Notes: generated by a model not told the origin, from the letters alone. A stretch of DNA of 64,000 nucleotides from Burkholderia sp. 4M9327F10 (GCF_005503145.1 NZ_SCNV01000018.1:62001-126000); one strand, 5' to 3'. Counted from the first letter of the stretch, positions 44,886 to 53,954 are shown. Translations and numbers: made by a program.

Positions 44886-47258
44886 ATGAGCACCAATCCC
44901 TCGCCCCCTGTCACGGAAGTGGAGCACGAAGCTCACGAAGGCGATACCCCGGCTTCTGCACGCAAGTACATCGACGCGGTCCTCGAACAGTCGTTTCGCC
45001 ATCTGTTCGGGCCGACCGCCACACCGGAGCAGCCGCGCCGGCATGACGTCGTTTCAATCGCCAAGCTGACTTCCTCGCTCTCCGGCTACCTCTCGCCGGA
45101 AGAGATCAAGGAAGTCAAGGCGGCGTTCCACTTCAGCGACGAAGCCCACCTCGGGCAGTACCGCCAAAGCGGCGAACCCTACATCACGCACCCGGTTGCT
45201 GTCGCAGAGATCTGCGCCAGCTGGAAACTCGACGACCAGTCGATCATGGCAGCGCTGCTGCATGACGTGATGGAAGACCAGGGCGTGACCAAGGCCGAAC
45301 TCGCCGAGCGGTTCGGCGCCAAGGTCGCGGAACTGGTCGACGGCCTGTCGAAGCTGGACAAAATGGAGTTTCGCAATCGCGAGGAAGCGCAGGCGGAGAA
45401 TTTCCGCAAGATGCTGCTCGCGATGGCGCGCGACGTGCGCGTGATTCTGGTGAAGCTTGCCGACCGCCTGCACAACATGCGCACCCTCGGTGCGGTGCCG
45501 CCGGAAAAGCGCCGCCGCGTGGCACGCGAAACGCTCGATATCTACGCGCCGATCGCTCACCGCTTAGGTCTGAACAATACCTATCGCGAGCTGCAGGACC
45601 TGAGCTTCGCCAACTTCAACCCGCACCGTTATGCCACGCTCGAAAAAGCCGTCAAGGCGGCGCGCGGCAACCGGCGGGAAGTGGTCGGCAAGATTCTGGA
45701 GTCGGTGCAGCGCGCGATTGCCGATGCCAAGCTCGACGCCGAAGTCACCGGCCGCGAAAAGACCATCTTCAGCATCTACAAGAAGATGCGCGACAAGCAG
45801 TTGTCGTTCTCGCAGGTGCTCGACGTGTACGGGTTCCGCGTGGTCGTGGAAAGCGCGCTGGAGTGCTACACCTGTATCGGCGCGCTGCATGCGCTCTACA
45901 AGCCGGTGCCGGGCAAGTTCAAGGACTACATCGCCATTCCGAAGGTGAACGGCTACCAGTCGCTGCATACCACGCTGGTGGGTCCGTTCGGCGCGCCGAT
46001 CGAGTTCCAGGTGCGCACCCGCAAGATGCACGAGATCGCCGAAGCGGGCGTGGCGGCGCACTGGCTCTACAAGAACGGTGGCGCCGACCTGAACGACGTG
46101 CAAAAGCGCGCGCATCAGTGGCTCAAGTCGCTGCTCGATATCCAGAGCGAAGCAGGCGATTCAAGCGAATTCCTCGAGCATGTGAAGATCGATCTGTTTC
46201 CGGATGCGGTCTACGTGTTCACGCCAAAGTCGAAGATCATGGCGCTGCCGCGCGGCGCCACCGCCCTCGACTTTGCGTATTCGATCCACAGCGATCTGGG
46301 CAACCAGTGTGTCGCGGTGAAGATCAACAATGAACTGTTGCCGTTGCGCACCGAGCTGAAGAGCGGCGATATCGTCGAAGTCATCACGGCGCCGTACTCG
46401 AAGCCGAACCCGGCCTGGCTCGGATTTGTGCGAAGCGGCAAGGCGCGTTCGGCGATTCGTCACTATCTGAAGACGATGCGGCTGAACGAGTCGGTGCAGT
46501 TGGGCGAGCGGCTCGTCGATCAGGCTTTGAAGGGCTATGACCTCGCACTTTCCGAGGTAACGCCGGAAGCCTGGGAAAAGCTCGTCCAGTGGACCGGCAA
46601 CAAGAGCCGCCAGGAAATTTTCGCGGACATCGGCCTCGGCCGGCGCGTGGCCGCGGTGATGGCCAAGCGCATCGAGGTGCTGATGAGCGGCCACGATGCC
46701 GACGATGACAGCCCGCGCTCCGAGTCGGGCCACACCTCGCACGCGCCGCCGGTCGTGATCACCGGTACCGAAGGGATGTCCGTGCAGCTATCGGCCTGCT
46801 GCCGGCCGATTCCTGGCGACGACATCATGGGTTACATCGGTATCGGCCTCGGCATGGCCATCCACACCACCGACTGCCGGGTCGCCCAGCGTATCCACAA
46901 GCGCGATCCGGGCCGCTGGATCGACGTGGCGTGGGCGCCGCAACCGGGACGTCTGTTCGACGTAGCGGTGAAGGTGCTCGTCAAGAACACCAAGGGTGTG
47001 TTTGCCCGCGTGGCCGCGGATATTACGTCCGCAGACGCCAATATCGTCCACATTGCGATGGACGAAGACCTGTCGCAGGAATCCACGGTTTTGCGTTTCG
47101 TGATCCAGGTGAGCGACCGGGTGCATCTCGCCAATGTCATGCGCCGGGTTCGCACGAATCCGGACGTGATGCGCATTGCGCGCGAGCGGCCGAGCGAAGA
47201 AGGGCATCACCGGCACGACGGCGGGATGCGCATCGACCGCGAACGGGCTGATTACTGA
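44886..47258 (+). CDS. spoT: Bifunctional (p)ppGpp synthetase/hydrolase
   Basis: A 790-residue RSH enzyme. The hydrolase domain keeps the HD motif (MAALLHDVMEDQGVTK) and AMARDVRVILVKLADRLHNMRTL. The synthetase domain has VLDVYGFRVVVESALECYTCIGALHALYKPVPGKFKDYIA and VNGYQSLHTTLVGP. TGS follows with VFTPKSKIMALPRGATALDFAYSIH, then a Cys-containing zinc-finger-like region and a C-terminal ACT domain (GVFARVAADITSADANIVH). The intact HD supports hydrolase activity. ATG 44886 follows ACGGAGGCGAAC. Confidence 0.96.
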   Translation: MSTNPSPPVTEVEHEAHEGDTPASARKYIDAVLEQSFRHLFGPTATPEQPRRHDVVSIAKLTSSLSGYLSPEEIKEVKAAFHFSDEAHLGQYRQSGEPYITHPVAVAEICASWKLDDQSIMAALLHDVMEDQGVTKAELAERFGAKVAELVDGLSKLDKMEFRNREEAQAENFRKMLLAMARDVRVILVKLADRLHNMRTLGAVPPEKRRRVARETLDIYAPIAHRLGLNNTYRELQDLSFANFNPHRYATLEKAVKAARGNRREVVGKILESVQRAIADAKLDAEVTGREKTIFSIYKKMRDKQLSFSQVLDVYGFRVVVESALECYTCIGALHALYKPVPGKFKDYIAIPKVNGYQSLHTTLVGPFGAPIEFQVRTRKMHEIAEAGVAAHWLYKNGGADLNDVQKRAHQWLKSLLDIQSEAGDSSEFLEHVKIDLFPDAVYVFTPKSKIMALPRGATALDFAYSIHSDLGNQCVAVKINNELLPLRTELKSGDIVEVITAPYSKPNPAWLGFVRSGKARSAIRHYLKTMRLNESVQLGERLVDQALKGYDLALSEVTPEAWEKLVQWTGNKSRQEIFADIGLGRRVAAVMAKRIEVLMSGHDADDDSPRSESGHTSHAPPVVITGTEGMSVQLSACCRPIPGDDIMGYIGIGLGMAIHTTDCRVAQRIHKRDPGRWIDVAWAPQPGRLFDVAVKVLVKNTKGVFARVAADITSADANIVHIAMDEDLSQESTVLRFVIQVSDRVHLANVMRRVRTNPDVMRIARERPSEEGHHRHDGGMRIDRERADY

Positions 47259-47342
47259 GCGTTGCGGCCGGCAGGCCGGAGCGCGAGCCTGACTACACCA
47301 CCGGTGCGATCGGGGTTTCACTCCGCTCTTGAGGGGAACGCG

Positions 47343-47831
47343 ATGAATGTTGCTGACCTGACCGGCATGGCGCTCGACTACTGGGTCGCCCGTAGCCTGC
47401 ACGACTTCGTGCGCGAAATCTACTTTACCGATAGCGGAGAAACCGTCGCGATACGCGGCGAGGATCGCGGCCGTCCGTGGGATGGGCGCTTCACGCCGTC
47501 CACCTCGTGGGAGGCTGCCGCGACCGTGCTGGAGCGTGCCCAGCGGCTCGAGGTGCGCGAGCACGTGGACCGGCAGCAGGCGCACTGTATTGCGGACTTC
47601 GAGGGGGCCCACAAAACGGTGGAGGGGCGCGGCGATACATTACGCGAGGCGCTGCTGCGCGCGTTCGTGGCGAGCCGCTTCGGCGATACGGTGGAAGACG
47701 TGTTGCATCAATCCCAAGGACTGTCCGGCGTGAGGGCGGCGCCGGTTAGCGAGCAAATGTGGACGTTCGCAGCCGAAGAGAGTCCGAATCCTGACGGAGA
47801 GGTTGGCGATATCCAGTCGGAGCCGCGGTGA
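47343..47831 (+). CDS. Hypothetical protein, phage DUF2591-like
   Basis: A 162-residue protein. Its start, VADLTGMALDYWVARSLHDF, and the pattern GRPWDGRFTPSTSWEAAATVLERA resemble small phage-encoded DUF2591 proteins (L-x-DYWVA ... FSPSTxWxxGGPII), followed by HCIADFEGAHKTVEGRGDTLREALLRAFVASRFGDTV. GAGGGGAACGCG precedes ATG 47343. This is a domain often found in prophages and scattered on Burkholderia chromosomes. Function unknown. Confidence 0.75.
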   Translation: MNVADLTGMALDYWVARSLHDFVREIYFTDSGETVAIRGEDRGRPWDGRFTPSTSWEAAATVLERAQRLEVREHVDRQQAHCIADFEGAHKTVEGRGDTLREALLRAFVASRFGDTVEDVLHQSQGLSGVRAAPVSEQMWTFAAEESPNPDGEVGDIQSEPR

Positions 47832-47910
47832 GAGAAGCGGTGGCTTTGGCAGGGTGATAGCGGCGCGGTGCGCACGCCACTTCACATCTGCGCTTTCTGC
47901 GGGACCAAAA

Positions 47911-47942
47911 ATAAAGGGCCTTCCCTGAGGAAGGCCCTTTAT
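47911..47942. terminator. Bidirectional intrinsic terminator
   Basis: A 12-bp perfect stem AAAGGGCCTTCC/GGAAGGCCCTTT (47913-47924 and 47929-47940) with loop CTGA. It ends both the plus gene at 47831 and the minus tRNA-Arg that finishes at 47946. Confidence 0.88.
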
Positions 47943-47945
47943 GGG

Positions 47946-48022
47946 TGGTGCGGCTGGCAGGATTCGAACCCACGACCCCTTGGTTCGTAGCCAAGTACTC
48001 TATCCAACTGAGCTACAGCCGC
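47946..48022 (-). tRNA. tRNA-Arg (anticodon ACG), copy 1
   Basis: Minus strand, 77 bases with encoded CCA. Acceptor GCGGCTG pairs with CAGCCGC, D-arm AGCTCAGTTGGATAGAGT, anticodon loop CTACGAA (ACG), T-loop TTCGAAT. Identical to the copy at 48094-48170. Confidence 0.96.
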
Positions 48023-48062
48023 ACGCTAAACGGGTACAACGGTAAAACCGGGTGAAACAGAA

Positions 48063-48084
48063 GGGCCTCCCCGGAGGGAGGCCC
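48063..48084. terminator. Hairpin between the two tRNA-Arg genes
   Basis: A 9-bp stem GGGCCTCCC/GGGAGGCCC (48063-48071 and 48076-48084), loop CGGA. On the minus strand it is followed by TTCTGTTT, consistent with an intrinsic terminator of the 48094-48170 tRNA. Confidence 0.75.
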
Positions 48085-48093
48085 TCGAATAAG

Positions 48094-48170
48094 TGGTGCG
48101 GCTGGCAGGATTCGAACCCACGACCCCTTGGTTCGTAGCCAAGTACTCTATCCAACTGAGCTACAGCCGC
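48094..48170 (-). tRNA. tRNA-Arg (anticodon ACG), copy 2
   Basis: Identical to the 47946-48022 gene over all 77 bases, including CCA. The repeated unit is tRNA only; the spacers and hairpins differ. Confidence 0.96.
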
Positions 48171-48289
48171 ACGCAGAAACGGGATTATAGCAAAGCTCCA
48201 AGAAAAGGGAAGCCTCAAACTGTGATTTGTCCCATTATCCTGATCGTGTAACCTTGATAGGCAGGGTTTGCTGCAGTCAATGGAAGATC

Positions 48290-48859
48290 ATGAACAAGGC
48301 CTTTGTTAAAGAGTCGAGCGAAGAGAATGACGACGATCTCGACGCCGCGCAGCCCGCGATTCCCGCGGGCGCGAAAAACTACATCACCCCGGCGGGCTAT
48401 CGCCGCTTGCGCGATGAACTGCTGCATCTGATCGATGAGGAACGTCCGGAGGTCGTCAAACTGGTGTCGTGGGCGGCGTCGAATGGCGACCGCTCGGAGA
48501 ATGGCGACTACATCTACGGGAAACGGCGTCTGCGCGAAATCGACCGGCGGATTCGTTTTCTGACCAAGCGTCTTGATCTCGCGGAGGTCGTCGATAGCAG
48601 CAAGCAGGAAAACGTCGATCAGGTGTTTTTCGGTGCGACGGTCGACTATGCGGCCGAGGATGGCGAGGTGCGCACGGTGACGATTGTCGGTGTCGATGAG
48701 GTCGATCTGGACCACGGCAGGGTCAGCTGGATCTCGCCTGTTGCGCGGGCGCTGGTGAAGGCCAGGATCGGCGATCAGGTGACGCTGCATACCCCTGCAG
48801 GGCCGGAGCCGATCGATGTGATCGACGTGAGGTATCCACCGCCGGATGCGGGCGGTTAG
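48290..48859 (+). CDS. greB: Transcript cleavage factor GreB
   Basis: A 189-residue factor that rescues backtracked RNA polymerase. N-terminal acidic lead (EENDDDLDAA) is followed by the coiled coil YITPAGYRRLRDELLHLIDEERPEVVKLVSWAASNGDRSENGDYIYGKRRLREIDRRIRFL, with the catalytic acidic tip (GDRSENGDY) and the C-terminal FKBP-like domain (VTIVGVDEVDLDHGRVSWISPVARAL). The KRRLREID stretch matches GreB better than GreA. ATG 48290 is chosen; the upstream in-frame ATG at 48227 adds unlike residues. Confidence 0.93.
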   Translation: MNKAFVKESSEENDDDLDAAQPAIPAGAKNYITPAGYRRLRDELLHLIDEERPEVVKLVSWAASNGDRSENGDYIYGKRRLREIDRRIRFLTKRLDLAEVVDSSKQENVDQVFFGATVDYAAEDGEVRTVTIVGVDEVDLDHGRVSWISPVARALVKARIGDQVTLHTPAGPEPIDVIDVRYPPPDAGG

Positions 48860-48943
48860 AGGGTGCTTGGGGGCGGCTGCGCGTTGCTCGTGCGCGTACC
48901 GGATACGTGTTCTGAGCGCGTTCAAGCCGCTTCAGGACAAAAA

Positions 48944-48970
48944 AAAGGCGCCGCAAGCGGCGCCTTTTTC
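48944..48970. terminator. Intrinsic terminator between greB and porin
   Basis: A 9-bp stem AGGCGCCGC/GCGGCGCCT (48946-48954 and 48957-48965) with a 2-base AA centre, flanked by A8 on the left and TTTTT on the right, so it can work for both converging genes. Confidence 0.85.
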
Positions 48971-49001
48971 AACTGCAGTTACGCAGTGACAAGCAGACAG
49001 C

Positions 49002-50141
49002 TTAGAAGCGGTGACGCAGACCTGCGGTCACAGCGACTTGGTTGTTGTTGCCCGAAGCCGACAGACCGTTGATCGTCGCATCCAGACCCGTGCCGTCCTG
49101 GCTCACGTGCTGGTATTCGCCTTGCAGGTACACGTCCGTGCGCTTCGACAGCGAGTACGCCGTTTGCAGGCTGAACTGGTTCCACTTCGGGTTCGCGCCT
49201 TCGATGCTCGATTGCGTGTACGTGTACGCGCCAGCAACGCTGATAGCCGGCGTGATCTGGTAACGGCCGTTCACTTCGAAGTTCTGGAAGTGACCGCTCG
49301 TCACGTTGTTCAACGTGAAGCCGTCGCCGCCGTAAGCACCCGAGCTGATACCCGAGAAGTTGTTCAGGTTCGTTTGCGTGTAAACGAAGCCTGCCGTTGC
49401 CGGGCCGAACGTGTAGTTCAGGCCAGCACCGAACGTGCGCTGACGGCCTGCCAGCAGCGTGTTGTCGCCGCTAACTGCACCGCTCGTGTTGGCATTTGCT
49501 GCGCCGACGCTGTTGTTCAGTTGCAGGTAGCCAGCAGCAACGTTCAGGCCGGCGTAGGTGTACGACGCGCCCACGCTGTATGCGCGGTTGTTCGCGAATT
49601 CACCTGCTTCGTTCGAGAAGCCATACAACGCGCCGAACTTGAAGCCGCTGTAGTTTGCGCTCTGGAACTTGATCGAGTTGTTAACGCGGAACGAGTTGTC
49701 CAGGTTGTCGTTGTCGAACGGGTGCGCGAACTGCGTGCCACCGTAGCCCGTACCCGTCAGTGCCAAGGGGCCCAGGTAGTCAACAACGCTGTCGTACTGG
49801 CGACCGAGGGTCACTGCACCAAACTGGTCGCTTGCCAGACCGACGAAAGCTTGACGGCCGAATTCGCGGCTGTTTTGACCCAGCTTGCCGTTAGAGATGT
49901 TGAAGCCGTTTTCCAACGTGAAAATCGCCTTCAGACCGCCACCGAGGTCTTCCGAGCCACGCAGGCCCCAACGGCTGCCGTTCACCGAGCCGCTGGTTTC
50001 TTGCCAGTTGGAGTGACCGCCTTGGTTGTTCGTGTAGGTGATGCCGGCATCGATCAGGCCGTACAGCGTGACGCTGCTTTGTGCGTGCGCTGCCGTAGCA
50101 AAAACGCCCGTCAGGGCGGCGACCATGAGTGTCTTTTTCAT
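49002..50141 (-). CDS. General (OmpC-type) outer-membrane porin
   Basis: A 379-residue trimeric beta-barrel porin. Signal peptide MKKTLMVAALTGVFATAAHAQ, first strand SSVTLYGLIDAGITYTNN, PEFG-like loop 3 region (SREFGRQAFVGLASDQFGAVTLGRQYDSV), and a C-terminal Phe (AGLRHRF) for BAM recognition. Burkholderiales porins of this family pass small hydrophilic solutes. The 5' region 50142-50560 is AT-richer and probably contains its promoter. Codon use is highly biased, suggesting strong expression. Confidence 0.95.
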   Translation of the reverse strand: MKKTLMVAALTGVFATAAHAQSSVTLYGLIDAGITYTNNQGGHSNWQETSGSVNGSRWGLRGSEDLGGGLKAIFTLENGFNISNGKLGQNSREFGRQAFVGLASDQFGAVTLGRQYDSVVDYLGPLALTGTGYGGTQFAHPFDNDNLDNSFRVNNSIKFQSANYSGFKFGALYGFSNEAGEFANNRAYSVGASYTYAGLNVAAGYLQLNNSVGAANANTSGAVSGDNTLLAGRQRTFGAGLNYTFGPATAGFVYTQTNLNNFSGISSGAYGGDGFTLNNVTSGHFQNFEVNGRYQITPAISVAGAYTYTQSSIEGANPKWNQFSLQTAYSLSKRTDVYLQGEYQHVSQDGTGLDATINGLSASGNNNQVAVTAGLRHRF

Positions 50142-50560
50142 CTTTGTAACTCCGAGAACAGGATGGGCTTTGGAAACCCAGGCTTCAAGGAAACGTCACG
50201 CTTGCGCTGCGAGAGGCGAAGACCTGCGTGAAAACGCGCGGGACATCAAGCGCGCTCGTTTCCGGACAGGCAGAGTGTAGGGATGTGGTTGCCCGGCGGA
50301 CGTTCCGATTTGCGCAATAAAGTATTACTTGACGCGCAATTATTGGCGATGTCGATGGAAGCCTTGCTGGGAAAGGCTTTGCGAGCATCAGTCGGGTAGG
50401 GTGAAGCGGTGTCAATCACGACGCGTTGTTCAATTGCTACATCAAACGATGTAAAAAAACAACGCGAAAAGAACGAGAAAATCGATTGTTGTTGTAAACG
50501 CAATAGATGATTGCCGATTGCGCCGCCAATCATCTGATGCTTCGCCTGTATACTGAAATC

Positions 50561-50645
50561 TCTGCTTTCCGAAGCAGACTTTTTCGTTGACGAAAAAGAT
50601 CTCCAAACCTTTGTCGGCGCGACTTCCCAGTCGCGCTTTTTTTTT
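50561..50645 (+). ncRNA. Candidate small RNA, three stem-loops with terminator
   Basis: About 85 bases. TATACT (50549-50554) is a likely -10 box with a start near 50561. Three hairpins follow: TCTGCTT/AAGCAGA (50561-50567, 50572-50578), CTTTTTCG/CGAAAAAG (50579-50586, 50591-50598), and the terminator GCGCGAC/GTCGCGC (50617-50623, 50630-50636) followed by nine T. The stretch 50599-50616 between the second and third is free and rich in C and T, a typical seed. It lies between the divergent porin and a small minus-strand gene and codes for no protein. No -35 box was found at standard spacing. Confidence 0.6.
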
Positions 50646-50668
50646 GCCCCTGATTTCCCGAGGCCGTT

Positions 50669-50911
50669 CTAGCGGATCTGAGTAGCCAGACCGGCTGGCT
50701 CCAAATCCACCTCGTTCACAATGCTCCAATCTTCCATTACATAGTGGCGAGCGTCCATTGGGGAAGACAGCAGGTTCTGCCAGTGATCTCCATGCCACAT
50801 TGGATCGAAGTCGAACACGGACGGTGTAGCCTGCGCGGCCCCGTCCGTAGGCCTCTGGCGGAATGCACCGGTAAGCCAGACGGCGAGACGGTGAAATCCA
50901 TTCACTAGCAT
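50669..50911 (-). CDS. Hypothetical 80-residue protein
   Basis: ATG 50911 is chosen because TAAGGAGATTGCC precedes it. The product begins LVNGFHRLAVWLTGAFRQRP and has an acidic/aromatic middle (FDFDPMWHGDHWQNLL). It has no signal peptide or membrane segment. No family recognised, but the strong ribosome site and sensible composition support a real gene. Its stop lies 24 bases right of the small RNA terminator at 50645. Confidence 0.5.
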   Translation of the reverse strand: MLVNGFHRLAVWLTGAFRQRPTDGAAQATPSVFDFDPMWHGDHWQNLLSSPMDARHYVMEDWSIVNEVDLEPAGLATQIR

Positions 50912-51180
50912 GGCAATCTCCTTACTCATCCATACTGCCAATATCCATCTTGAAGCCGGGGATTTACTGCAGCAACTCGGACAAACACTTACGAATGACA
51001 TGATTTGTTACATATGACGGGAAAAATTCCCTGTTTATGCATAGTGAGATTCGACTCAGTAAAAGTGACTTGCTGATTATTCGGTCGTTACTTAAATGTG
51101 CTGTATCGTGCTCACCTATTGCGTTGAGTCAGACTCTATCCGTTATGGTTTAAGCAGATAAGCGATTGTTAAAAATTTGC

Positions 51181-51210
51181 TTGACGCCCGATCTTTCTTC
51201 CCCGTATAAC
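51181..51210 (+). promoter_or_regulatory. Promoter of the cold-shock gene with long leader
   Basis: TTGACG (51181-51186), 18-base spacer, TATAAC (51205-51210). A start near 51217 would give a leader of about 120 bases before the csp ATG at 51339; such long leaders are usual for cold-shock mRNAs, where they fold in a temperature-dependent way. The gap 50912-51180 is AT-rich and otherwise shows nothing. Confidence 0.55.
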
Positions 51211-51338
51211 GGCAATGCTGAATTTCGATTAGCAGATGTGATGGTGTATCGCCAGCACGTCCCTTTTTCTGGGTACATCGGTAATCGGCGTAAGGGCTTT
51301 GCCCGTCTTAATCAAAAAATCTCGAAGGAAACTGGAAT

Positions 51339-51542
51339 ATGGAAACCGGTATCGTAAAATGGTTCAACGATGCTAAGGGCTTTGGCTTCATCACATCGGA
51401 CTCGGGCGGTGACGACCTGTTCGCGCACTTCTCGGAAATTCGCAGCGAAGGGTTCAAGTCGCTCAAGGAAAACCAGCGCGTTTCCTTCGACGTGAAGACC
51501 GGCCCGAAGGGCAAGCAGGCGGCGAACATTCAGCCTCTGTGA
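51339..51542 (+). CDS. cspA: Cold-shock-domain protein (CspA family)
   Basis: A 67-residue single-domain RNA chaperone. METGIVKWFNDAKGFGFITSD carries RNP-1 (KGFGFI), DDLFAHFSEI carries RNP-2. AAGGAAACTGGAAT precedes the ATG. Single gene with its own promoter and terminator. Confidence 0.96.
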   Translation: METGIVKWFNDAKGFGFITSDSGGDDLFAHFSEIRSEGFKSLKENQRVSFDVKTGPKGKQAANIQPL

Positions 51543-51592
51543 GCCAGGTAGGCCGCGCAGTTGCAAGCACTGCATCGAAGCACCAATAAAAG

Positions 51593-51618
51593 GCCCTCGC
51601 AAAGCGAGGGCTTTTTTA
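51593..51618 (+). terminator. Intrinsic terminator of cspA
   Basis: GCCCTCGC/GCGAGGGC (51593-51600, 51604-51611), 3-base loop AAA, followed by six T. Confidence 0.9.
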
Positions 51619-51972
51619 TGGGTATCAGCAGGCCGGCAGGAAGGATATCCACATCAATGCGGCTTCCAGGCGCCGCTCGTTCCAAACTGTTTTATGTCTC
51701 ACTGATATAGCGTGATTGGGCGAGCGCAGTACTTTTTTACCTTGCTTTACCCAGGGTTTCCCAGTATAAAAATTCCCGGCTTTATCGCGATCAAGTCATA
51801 AAAGCATAATATTGGCGTGGAGTTTAAGCCGGCAGGAAGGAGCTGAAACAAGTTGCCGCTGCGTATGCTGGTTGCAAGGCAACGGTATTAAAACCGCCAT
51901 GCCGCGTGCATGTCCACGTGGCAACTGGTGCATACTTGCCGCAAGCCATGCTCCGAAATCTATCTTTGCCCC

Positions 51973-53124
51973 ATGACTGAAGCGTTTTTGCAGAACCCGG
52001 CGATCGATGTGCCGATCGCGTTTGTTGACCTTGAAACCACCGGCGGTTCGACCGGCGAGCACCGCATTACCGAGGTCGGTGTCGTCGAAGTCGGGCCCGA
52101 AGGCGTGGCCCGGTGGAGCACACTGGTCGACCCGCAGCAATCCATTCCGCCGTTTATCCAGCAACTGACCGGCATCACCGATGCGATGGTGCGCGGCGCC
52201 CCCACTTTTGATGCGATCGCGCCTGCGCTGTTCGAGCGCCTCAACGGCAAGCTGTTTATTGCACATAACGCAAGTTTCGATCGCGGTTTCCTGCGCAGCG
52301 AGTTTCGCCGTGCAGGCCTGGCGTTCAATCCTGATGTCCTGTGCACTGTGCGTCTGTCGCGCGCGCTCTTTCCCGCGGAAAAACGCCATGGGCTCGACGC
52401 ACTGGTTGAACGCCACGCCCTCGTGCCGTCCGACCGCCACCGGGCGCTAGCCGATGCCGACCTGCTCTGGCAGTTCTGGCAGCGCCTGCATGGCCTGGTG
52501 CCAGTCGAGGTATTGCGGGCGCACATTGACCGCACGCTGCGTCGTTACCGTCTGGCGGGCGAGATTACCGAAGACCTGCTCGACACGGCGCCGGCCGGCT
52601 GCGGCGTTTACGCGTTCTACGGCGAAGGGGATTTGCCGCTCTACGTGGGCCGTAGCGTGCGGGTTCGGCAACGTCTGCGCTCGCATCTGACGGGCGAGCG
52701 CCGTTCGTCGAAAGATTTGCGGCTGGCGCAGCAAGTGCGCCGGGTCGAATGGCTCGCCACTGGCGGCGAGTTAGGTGCAATGCTGGCCGAGGCGCAATGG
52801 ATCGCAACACTGCGGCCCGGACAGAACCGCTTGCCGCGTGTGGCGAAAAGCGATCCCGTCGATGCGCCCTGGCCGTTCGACGGTCCGATTGTCTTCGAGG
52901 AGCGCGACGCTGAATTGCAGGCGCGCGCCTTTCATGTGGTCGACCGCTGGCGCTATGTCGGTCACGCACCTTCGCTCGCGCAGGCGGCAAGCCTGCATGC
53001 GTCGAGTGTCGCGGGTTCGTTTGAGCTGTCCACCTATCGCATCCTGCAAACTCATCTGGCGCGCGGCCTGAGGGTGATGCCGCTGGGCGTTTCCCTCAAC
53101 GCAGGAACGGCGAGTGTTGCCTAG
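51973..53124 (+). CDS. DnaQ-type 3'-5' exonuclease fused to a GIY-YIG endonuclease domain
   Basis: A 383-residue protein. The exonuclease domain has Exo I FVDLETTG, Exo II FIAHNASFDRGFL and Exo III HRALADADLL, i.e. the DEDDh set. From about residue 210, GVYAFYGEGDLPLYVGRSVRVRQRLRSHL is a GIY-YIG nuclease domain like that of UvrC/Cho, with VRRVEWLATGGELGAMLAEAQWI. This domain pair is known in proteobacteria; a role in repair is probable but not proven. ATG 51973 is chosen; 51910 would add 21 residues. Its stop overlaps the convergent chorismate mutase stop. Confidence 0.9.
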   Translation: MTEAFLQNPAIDVPIAFVDLETTGGSTGEHRITEVGVVEVGPEGVARWSTLVDPQQSIPPFIQQLTGITDAMVRGAPTFDAIAPALFERLNGKLFIAHNASFDRGFLRSEFRRAGLAFNPDVLCTVRLSRALFPAEKRHGLDALVERHALVPSDRHRALADADLLWQFWQRLHGLVPVEVLRAHIDRTLRRYRLAGEITEDLLDTAPAGCGVYAFYGEGDLPLYVGRSVRVRQRLRSHLTGERRSSKDLRLAQQVRRVEWLATGGELGAMLAEAQWIATLRPGQNRLPRVAKSDPVDAPWPFDGPIVFEERDAELQARAFHVVDRWRYVGHAPSLAQAASLHASSVAGSFELSTYRILQTHLARGLRVMPLGVSLNAGTASVA

Positions 53125-53723
53125 CCCGTCGCGCCCACTCCGCCCGATTCGCACACATGACCCAGCGCGTGGGTGAGGGCGCCCGAGCGCGCGGAGTCGT
53201 AACGTGTCAATGACTTCCAGTTGGCGATGCCCTGGGCCACGCGCGATGGACAATCCGGCGCCGTGCGCAACGTTTGCACGCGCACGAGACCGGCGATCAT
53301 GGACTTGGTCAATTGATCGAGCTGGGGTCGGATAGTGGTGACGAGGTCGGGCGCTGCACCCTCCGGTGGCCGTGTGCTGCGCCAGGTGTCGAACAGGGCG
53401 TTCTGCACTTCCTTGCTCGCGTCGATCTGGTCCTGGAAGAAGGCGCGCGCGAACTCGGGGTCTACCTGCGCGGCTGCGGCACGTTTGGCGACATCGGCGA
53501 GCAGTGCGGCTTCCCGTGGCGCATCGGTGATCGCCTGATGGTTGGCCCACTTCCAGCGCGCAACCGGTTCGGCAAGCGCGAGCCTTTGCGATACGAGTGA
53601 AATCAGATTGGTGAGAGCGGTGTCGTCGCTGTCGGCATACGCGGCAGTGGATGTCAGCGTAAGCGTCAGGGCGGCACACAGCGCGAGCGCGCCCGCTACG
53701 CCGGTACGATACAAACGGTTCAT
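53121..53723 (-). CDS. Secreted chorismate mutase (AroQ gamma class)
   Basis: A 200-residue all-helical enzyme, exported: signal peptide ending LTSTAAYADS. The mature part begins LTNLISLVSQRLALAEPVARWKWANHQAITDAPREAALL, matching gamma-class chorismate mutases, with conserved Arg and Lys positions, and FARAFFQDQIDASKEVQNALFDTW. It converts chorismate to prephenate in the periplasm or outside. Such secreted forms are known from Mycobacterium, Pseudomonas, Salmonella and plant pathogens; their purpose is uncertain. ATG 53723 is chosen as it gives the signal peptide. Confidence 0.88.
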   Translation of the reverse strand: MNRLYRTGVAGALALCAALTLTLTSTAAYADSDDTALTNLISLVSQRLALAEPVARWKWANHQAITDAPREAALLADVAKRAAAAQVDPEFARAFFQDQIDASKEVQNALFDTWRSTRPPEGAAPDLVTTIRPQLDQLTKSMIAGLVRVQTLRTAPDCPSRVAQGIANWKSLTRYDSARSGALTHALGHVCESGGVGATG

Positions 53724-53954
53724 GTGGGAGACGGTGACCGAACGGTCAAAGCGGAAAGTCAGAAGAATAAACGAAGCGCAACGCGCGCGGCATACATCTT
53801 CTTTTGAGGCGCACGATCCAACGCGCCAAGGGAATGGCCCAGCGTGTGTCGAACAGCTATCGCGACCCGTAACAACCTGCTTGGCGTGCGCGCACGTCTC
53901 CCTGAGCAGCACATTGCGTGCGTGCTCCGGATGTTGCGGTGCGCCAGCCTCGTG

